In this document: piece by piece, positions 58,735 through 64,000 of the stretch
Layout: each line of letters starts with the position of its first letter
How positions within the stretch are numbered: the stretch's first letter is position 1
DNA from: Poa pratensis
Lineage: Eukaryota; Streptophyta; Magnoliopsida; Poales; Poaceae
Length of the DNA stretch: 64,000 bases
Assembly (NCBI GenBank): GCA_947311845.1
Contig: CAMZMU010000111.1
Location: forward strand, 19,080,533-19,144,532
Direction: 5' to 3'
Translations under genes and position numbers: made by a program
Notes under the pieces: generated by a model
Database searches by the model: none
What the model saw: the letters and a program-made list of their open reading frames with translations, nothing else
What the model was told of the DNA's origin: nothing

Positions 58735-61700
58735 CTATGATCGCTTCAGCCGTAACCATGGAGCATCTTCATTATTTAACGGGATGCTTGGGTCAGTTCT
58801 CACTGTGAAGGGCGGAATTTCATCAAACTTATCATAATCTGCTGACATGTCTGTCTTGTCCTCGACTCCCACGATGTTTCTTTTCCCTGAAAGAACTACG
58901 TGACGCTTTGGCTCATCGTCTGATGTATTCGTTTGCTTGTTTTTTCTTTTTTTCGGTCTGGAGGACATGTCCTTCACATAGAAAACCTGAGCCACATCAT
59001 TGGCTAGGACGAATGGTTCGTTCTTGTAACAACCAAGATTCTTGAGATCCACTGTTGTCATCCCGTACAGCTGGTCTACCTTTATCCCTTCTCCATTCAT
59101 GTTGACCCAACTGCACCGAAACAAAGGGACCTTAAAAGTAGGTCCATAGTCAAGTTCCCATATCTCCTCTATGCGACCATAGTATGTGTCCTTTTGCCCA
59201 TCGTCGTTTGTTGCATCAAAGCGGACACCACTGTTCTGGTTGGTGCTCTTTTTATCTTGGGCGATCGTGTAAAATGTATTCCCATTTATCTCGTACCCTT
59301 GGAAATTCAATACAGTCGAAGATGGTGACGCGGCCAACAAGTAGAGCTGTTCTCCGACAGTGGTGTCATTCATGAGCTGTAATCGCAACCAACTGCCGAA
59401 GGTCTCCATGTGTTTTTCTTTAATCCAGGAGTCATCCTTCCCCGGGTTCTTGGAGCGTACATAATTCTTGTGTTCCTCGATATACGGAGCCACGAAGGTG
59501 GAACTTTGTAGAACTGTGTAGTGTGCTTGAGTTAAAGAATGCCCGTCCCTACATATCAGTGCTTTCTTTCCTAGCGTGCCTTTTCCACTCAGTCTCCCCT
59601 CATGCCGCGATTCAGGAACACCAATCGGCTTAAGGTCAGGAATAAAGTCAACACAGAACTCAATGACCTCTTCTGTTCCATAGCCCCTTGAGATGCTTCC
59701 TTCTGGCCTAGCACGGTTATGAACATATTTCTTCAAGACTCCCATGAACCTCTCGAAGGGGAACATATTGTGTAGAAATACAGGACCGAGAATGGCAATC
59801 TCGTCGCGTAGGTGAACCAGGAGATGCGTCATAATATTGAAGAATGATGGGGGGAACACCAACTCGAAGCTGACAAGACATTGGACCACAGCCTTCTGTA
59901 AACTTGGTAGAGTTACTGGATCGATGACCTTCTGAGATATTGCATTGAGGAATGCACATAGCTTCACAATGGGTACTCGAACATTTTCCGGAAGAAGCCC
60001 CCTCAATGCAACCGGAAGCAACTGCGTCATAATCACGTGGCAATCATGAGACTTCAGGTTCTGGAATTTTTTCTTTGCCATATTTATTATTCCCTTTATA
60101 TTTGACGAGAAGCCAGCCGGGACCTTGATACTGCTCAGGCATTCAAAAAATATTTCCTTCTCTGCTTTGGTAAGAGCGTATCTGCTTAAGTATTGACGCC
60201 CTTTATCCGTCTGCTTGTTGTATGGGTCTTTCATACGTTGCTGGTCTGCCCGTGCTTCCGGTGTATCTTTTGTCTTCCCATACACGCCCAGGAAGCCTAG
60301 CAGGTTCACGCAAAGATTCTTCGTCACGTGCATCACGTCGATTGAAGACCGGACCTCTAGGACTTTCCAATAGGGTAGCTCCCAGAATATAGAGCACTTC
60401 TTCCATATGGGTACGTGGTTGTCAGCGTCATTCGGAACAGATAGACTGCCAGGACCCTTTCCAAAGATTACTTCTAAATCCTTGACCATGTCATATATAA
60501 CATCACCATCAGGGAGGTTAGGCTTCTTCCGGCGATCTGCCTCACCGTTGAAATGCTTGCCGGGCTTTCTTACGGCATGACCGTTCGGAAGAAATCGACG
60601 ATGCCCCAGGTACACATTCTTGTTTCCCAAATGTATACTTTCAGTCTTATCTAAACAGTGCGTGCATGCATTGTATCCCTTGTTTGACTGTCCTGAAATG
60701 TTACTAAGAGCAGGCCAATCATTGATGGTTACGAACAGCAACGCTCGTAGGTCAAATTCCTGTTGTTTGTGCTCATCCCACACACGTACACCTGGTTCGG
60801 ACCACAACTGCAAAAGTTCATCAACTAATGGCCGTAGGTACACATCAATGTCGTTGCCGGGTTGCTTCGGGCCTTGGATGAGCACTGGCATCATAATGAA
60901 CTTCCGCTTCATGCACAACCAAGGAGGAAGGTTGTAGATACATAGAGTCACGGGCCAAGTGCTATGACTGGAGCTCTGCTCCCCAAAAGGATTAAAGCCA
61001 TCTGTACTTAGACCAAATCTTAAGTTCCTTGCGTCATCTGAAAATGTCGGGAACTCTCTGTCGATTTTTCTCCACTGGGACCCATCGGCGGGGTGTCTCA
61101 ACTTCCCGTCTTTCTTACGCTCTTCTTTGTGCCATCGCAACAACCTGGCATGCTCTTTGTTTCTGAACAGACGTTTCAACCGTGGTATTATAGGAGCATA
61201 CCACATCACCTTAGCAGGAACCCTCTTCCGGGGGGGCTCGTCATCGCCCTCAACATCACCATGGTCATCTTGTCTTATCTTGTACCGCAGTGCATTGCAT
61301 ACCGGGCATTTATCCATGTTCTCGTACTCACCGCGGTACAGGATGCAGTCATTAATGCATGCATGTATCTTCTGCACATCTAATCCTAGAGGGCAGATAG
61401 TCTTCTTTGCTTCGTATGTAGTCTCGGGCAATTCGTTATCCTTTGGAAGCTTCGGCTTCATTATTTTCAGTAACTTCTCAAATCCCTTGTCAGAACAACC
61501 AGTCTCTGCCTTCCATTTCAGCAGTTCCAGTGTGGTACCGAGCTTTGTGCTGCCATCTTCGCAGTTTGGGTACAGCAACTTTTTGTGATCCTCAAGCATG
61601 GCCTCCAACTTTAGCTTCTCCTTTTCTGTATCGCATTCTCGCTTTGCATCAGAAATGACCCCACCAAGACCATCAGCGGGCTCATCTGATGCCCGATGTT

Positions 61701-61914
61701 CACCTCTTTCTTCTTCAACGTCTTCCATAACAGTATCACCGCATTCCTCAGGGAACATAGGATAGTTGTCATCATCCTCCTCTTCTTCATTGTCTTCCAT
61801 CGTAACCCCTCTTTCTCCGTGCTTGGTCCAACAATTATAGCTGGGCATGAAACCTTTCCGAATCACGTGGTCTTGAATGGTTCTCGGGTCAGGTACTCCC
61901 TGACGTTCCGACAC
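58735..61914 (-). CDS. TNP2-type CACTA transposase
   Basis: Cuts and joins the transposon ends. A continuous frame of 1059 codons shows the tnp2 domain: CPVCNALRYK (about 203-212), LSTDGFNPF with an acidic residue near 305, VTINDWPALSNISGQSNKGY with one near 399, and NACTHC. The DUF4218-like part has LLVHLRDEIAILGPVFLHNM (about 735) and FMGVLKKYVHNRARPEGS. The DUF4216-like C-terminus has ELDYGPTFKVPLFRCSW. The first codons overlap the upstream Transpos_assoc frame in another phase, so normal translation probably starts upstream and needs one more base. No ATG stands at the frame opening. A - strand TATATATT box lies at 62347-62357 near the right end. Confidence 0.9.
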   Translation of the reverse strand: MSERQGVPDPRTIQDHVIRKGFMPSYNCWTKHGERGVTMEDNEEEEDDDNYPMFPEECGDTVMEDVEEERGEHRASDEPADGLGGVISDAKRECDTEKEKLKLEAMLEDHKKLLYPNCEDGSTKLGTTLELLKWKAETGCSDKGFEKLLKIMKPKLPKDNELPETTYEAKKTICPLGLDVQKIHACINDCILYRGEYENMDKCPVCNALRYKIRQDDHGDVEGDDEPPRKRVPAKVMWYAPIIPRLKRLFRNKEHARLLRWHKEERKKDGKLRHPADGSQWRKIDREFPTFSDDARNLRFGLSTDGFNPFGEQSSSHSTWPVTLCIYNLPPWLCMKRKFIMMPVLIQGPKQPGNDIDVYLRPLVDELLQLWSEPGVRVWDEHKQQEFDLRALLFVTINDWPALSNISGQSNKGYNACTHCLDKTESIHLGNKNVYLGHRRFLPNGHAVRKPGKHFNGEADRRKKPNLPDGDVIYDMVKDLEVIFGKGPGSLSVPNDADNHVPIWKKCSIFWELPYWKVLEVRSSIDVMHVTKNLCVNLLGFLGVYGKTKDTPEARADQQRMKDPYNKQTDKGRQYLSRYALTKAEKEIFFECLSSIKVPAGFSSNIKGIINMAKKKFQNLKSHDCHVIMTQLLPVALRGLLPENVRVPIVKLCAFLNAISQKVIDPVTLPSLQKAVVQCLVSFELVFPPSFFNIMTHLLVHLRDEIAILGPVFLHNMFPFERFMGVLKKYVHNRARPEGSISRGYGTEEVIEFCVDFIPDLKPIGVPESRHEGRLSGKGTLGKKALICRDGHSLTQAHYTVLQSSTFVAPYIEEHKNYVRSKNPGKDDSWIKEKHMETFGSWLRLQLMNDTTVGEQLYLLAASPSSTVLNFQGYEINGNTFYTIAQDKKSTNQNSGVRFDATNDDGQKDTYYGRIEEIWELDYGPTFKVPLFRCSWVNMNGEGIKVDQLYGMTTVDLKNLGCYKNEPFVLANDVAQVFYVKDMSSRPKKRKNKQTNTSDDEPKRHVVLSGKRNIVGVEDKTDMSADYDKFDEIPPFTVRTDPSIPLNNEDAPWLRLKRS

Positions 61915-62044
61915 TTCTCACATGGACAAGGCATAAAATTATTCACTTTGTTTGCCTCAGCCACATCGAGAAATTTATGCAGGCCTGCAATAAACTCGGA
62001 ACTGCGTCGTTCGCCGTACATCCATCGCATCCGTGCATCCATCT
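61863..62044 (-). pseudogene. Transposase-associated N-terminal domain (Transpos_assoc)
   Basis: A short frame from ATG near 62042 with MRWMYGERRSSEF, AGLHKFLDVAEANK and CPCEKCRN, the zinc-binding N-terminal domain normally fused to TNP2. It overlaps TNP2 in a different frame and ends 50 bases into it, so a single-base indel near 61910 separates the two. Confidence 0.85.
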
Positions 62045-62105
62045 GCATCATATATATCATTAAGTTTATCAAATACCATTACAATAACATCTTGAATAGT
62101 GAAAT

Positions 62106-62241
62106 GACCACGGTGCGGGTCGGGCATAGTTGCTAACCACGGTGCGGGTCGGGAATAGAGAAATTTATGCAGGCCTGCAATATTTCTGTATCAATTACAG
62201 ATGAAAAGGATATAGTTGCTAACCTCGGTGCGGGTCGGGCA
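62106..62241. repeat. Short duplicated patches upstream of TNP2
   Basis: CACGGTGCGGGTCGGGCAT occurs twice and a further near copy lies between them. GAGAAATTTATGCAGGCCTG at 62158 repeats coding sequence at about 61968. Confidence 0.75.
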
Positions 62242-62369
62242 TTTCATCGAACACATCTTGTGCGTGGCAAAGAGAAAAAAAACTAGCACCTCCACTTCCC
62301 ACCAATCCAGGAAAAAAAAACAGAGGAGAGGGGGGGGGGTGGGGGCAACAATATATAGGCAGGGGAGGG

Positions 62370-62580
62370 GTATTGGTCCCGGTTCTTGGCACGAACCGGG
62401 ACCAAAGCTCCGCGGCATGCCACGTGGTCCGGCTCTGGAGCTTTGGTCCCGGTTCATGCCAAGAACCGGGACCAATGCCCCCAACCGAACCGGGACCAAT
62501 GCCCCACGGGGCCCTGGCAGCTCGAACCGGGACCAGTGCCAGGCACTGGTCCCGGTTTTTGCCTGAACCGGGGCTAATGG
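62370..62580. repeat. Right subterminal array of the CACTA element
   Basis: Five or more GGTCCCGGTT/AACCGGGACC pairs with TTGGCACGAACC and similar spacers, mirroring the left array. A TATATATT box for TNP2 lies just inside it (62347-62357). Confidence 0.9.
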
Positions 62581-62668
62581 CAAACAGTACTCCGGACGAA
62601 AAGTCCTTTTCTACTAGTGAAGAATTCTCGTTTATGTTCCTTCCCAGGCCAAGAGAAAATTGCACTAA

Positions 62669-64000
62669 GAGCATCTCCACAGGGCCTCCAAATGACCCCC
62701 AAAGGCCCAATTGGGGTCCGAACGCCAAAATCAGCCACCAGCGTCACCCCCCAAAGGGTCGCCCGAGCGAAATCGTGTTTGGAGGCCCTCTCGGGGGTGC
62801 CGGACACTGCCCGACACGCCCTCCGACAGATGCGGCCCACCCGTCATAGAAACACGGCGCGAACAGGTGCTCTAATGGCGCCGTGCAGGAAGCCGTTCCG
62901 CCCGTATTAATGGCGACGCGTTTCTGCAGGCGACGAAGGGACGGACGGCGATGCGTTCTGCCGCCGCCTCGCATTTACGGCGGCGCCCAGCCTTTACCGC
63001 TTCCCAAGCGGCGCAGTGGCGAGATGTGTCGAACACCATTAACTCTGACGAGACGCGTGCTCACCCACCCACGTTTCCCGCCCAGCGCCACCGCTTCCCG
63101 CTCCGGTTCCCGCCTCGCCCTGGAAGGCTATAAAGAGGCCCCCGCTGTGCACCCATTTCTCCACACCACCGCCGACGCTCACCATAGCCCACCGTAGCCC
63201 GTAACAACAGCATGCCTCGTCGCCTCGCCACCTCATGGGCCACCCTCACCCAGGCAACTCGCCGTGCTCACGCCACGGCGCAGGAGGATGCCGCCGACGA
63301 ACCCGCCTTCAACTGGGCGGACATGGACAACGTCGACGTGGGCGAGCAGGAGGAGCAGGAGCCGGTGCAGGCGCCGTACCCGACCAGGAGCCGCCGCCGG
63401 AGGTCGATGAGGGTGCCGCCGCCGCCGCAGCAGGAGCCGAGCAGGCGCTCCCGCCGCCGCGTTGGCGGTGGTTGCCGCCAACTCGTTCGAGAGCTGGCGC
63501 AACGAGCAGGCAAGCCGCCATCAGTGAGGCCTCCATCCTGAGCGCGCATGCGCGACGAGCGTTGTCGCGCCTTCACGGCCGCCGAGCGGGCGGCGTACGA
63601 GCAGCTCAACGCCCAGGCGGAGAGCCCAGCAGCAACAGCTCATCGCCCCGAGGAGGAGCTAGCGCATGACGCCTCCCTCCTGCGCGCTGAACGGAGTCAC
63701 ACGAGGAGCTGAACCAGCTGCGCCTCGCGAGGCAGGCGCGGGAGGGCAGCAGCGCAGCGACAGACAGGGATGTCGCGCGCGGGCGGTAGAGAGCCAGAGA
63801 GGGATGTCATGCGCCGGGCGGCGAGGCGCTCCGGCAGGAGAGGTGTGTGCGCTCGAGCTTAGCCCAGAGCCAGAAGGCCGCGCACGACGACGAGGCTGGC
63901 CCAAGCGGCGGCGTTTAGATTAGGGTTAGTTTAAGTTTGTATCATTTTATTAGGTATAAATTTGTATCGTCTTAGTTTAAGTTTCAACCTAAAACAGTCC
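62669..64000 (+). mobile_element. Harbinger-like element, right part outside the window
   Basis: After TAA (62666-62668) the end GAGCATCTCCACAGGG matches the Harbinger-like end style of 38554. A + strand TATAAAG box (63129-63135) lies about 80 bases ahead of an ATG at 63212. The frame begins MPRRLATSWATLTQATRRAH and is acidic further on (NWADMDNVDVGEQEEQEP). It is broken by frame changes after about 63400; related segments continue in other frames to 63920. No transposase was seen. Confidence 0.55.
63212..63541 (+). pseudogene. Degenerate ORF of the Harbinger-like element
   Basis: 109 codons starting MPRRLATSW. The C-terminal part switches to Arg-rich low-complexity sequence because of a frameshift near 63400, and the frame at 63235-63669 carries on the Ala/Glu-rich sequence. 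The product is unknown. Confidence 0.4.

Larger units (their letters stand above)
50548..62619 (-). mobile_element. CACTA (En/Spm-type) DNA transposon, 12.07 kb
   Basis: Both ends carry the 13-base inverted repeat CACTAGTAGAAAA, with a 3-base target duplication AAG (50545-50547 and 62620-62622), the superfamily rule. GGTCCCGGTT/AACCGGGACC subterminal arrays occur at both ends. Three - strand genes lie inside: TNP2 transposase (58735-61914), an accessory ORF (57183-57674) and a TNPA-like/Ulp1 gene (about 51240-54802). The TNP2 frame is complete over its main exon, while the TNPA-like gene has frame lesions, so this copy may supply transposase but probably not the second protein. Confidence 0.95.

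Overview
The window looks like nuclear DNA of a grass, most likely a member of the wheat tribe (Triticeae). Two conserved housekeeping genes with small introns sit in dense, nested transposable elements. These include two Copia LTR retrotransposons, a solo LTR, LINE-type insertions, Stowaway, Tourist and Harbinger MITEs, Helitron-like ends, and a 12-kb CACTA element with CACTAGTAGAAAA ends. The tribe is inferred from the style of the repeats; I ran no database search.

Left part (1-21.1 kb): the last nine exons of cytosolic phenylalanyl-tRNA synthetase alpha subunit run on the + strand (92-2327). Next are two tandem copies of an F-box gene (about 3.85-14.1 kb and 14.15-18.4 kb). Copy 1 is split by a young 6.6-kb Copia element with near-identical LTRs and a CAAGG target duplication. 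Copy 2 has an intact reading frame but lacks the TATA box that copy 1 has. The duplicated segment also carries the 3' end of the neighbouring tRNA-thiolation gene CTU1/NCS6, so a broken last-exon fragment lies inside copy 1. The complete CTU1 gene is on the - strand in ten exons (18027-21090). One of its introns has the sequence features of a minor-spliceosome (U12) AT-AC intron.

Middle part (21.1-50.5 kb): this is mostly repeats. A three-copy foldback and an LTR-less retroposed insert precede a second, older Copia element (24438-32333). A 1.57-kb solo LTR lies inside its polymerase region, and its gag gene appears to start inside the LTR and to be joined by an intron that crosses the LTR boundary. 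A nested MITE cluster (32.6-34.0 kb), two Helitron-like 3' ends (37008 and 44808), a Harbinger MITE and AT-rich sequence follow. No recognisable host gene was found here. A weak multi-exon candidate lies at about 48.35-49.68 kb (- strand).

Right part (50.5-64 kb): an autonomous-type CACTA transposon (50548-62619, target duplication AAG) carries three - strand genes. They are a TNP2 transposase, a small acidic/proline-rich accessory ORF, and a broken TNPA-like gene ending in a Ulp1-type cysteine protease domain. Each has a palindromic GGTCCCGGTT array on its 5' side, not only at the element ends. A 65-nt near-perfect hairpin lies downstream of a + strand TATA box inside the element. The window ends in a partial Harbinger-like element.

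I see no clearly new multi-gene system. The most original observations are the LTR-spanning gag intron, the predicted U12 intron in CTU1, and the internal arrays, accessory ORF and hairpin of the CACTA element.
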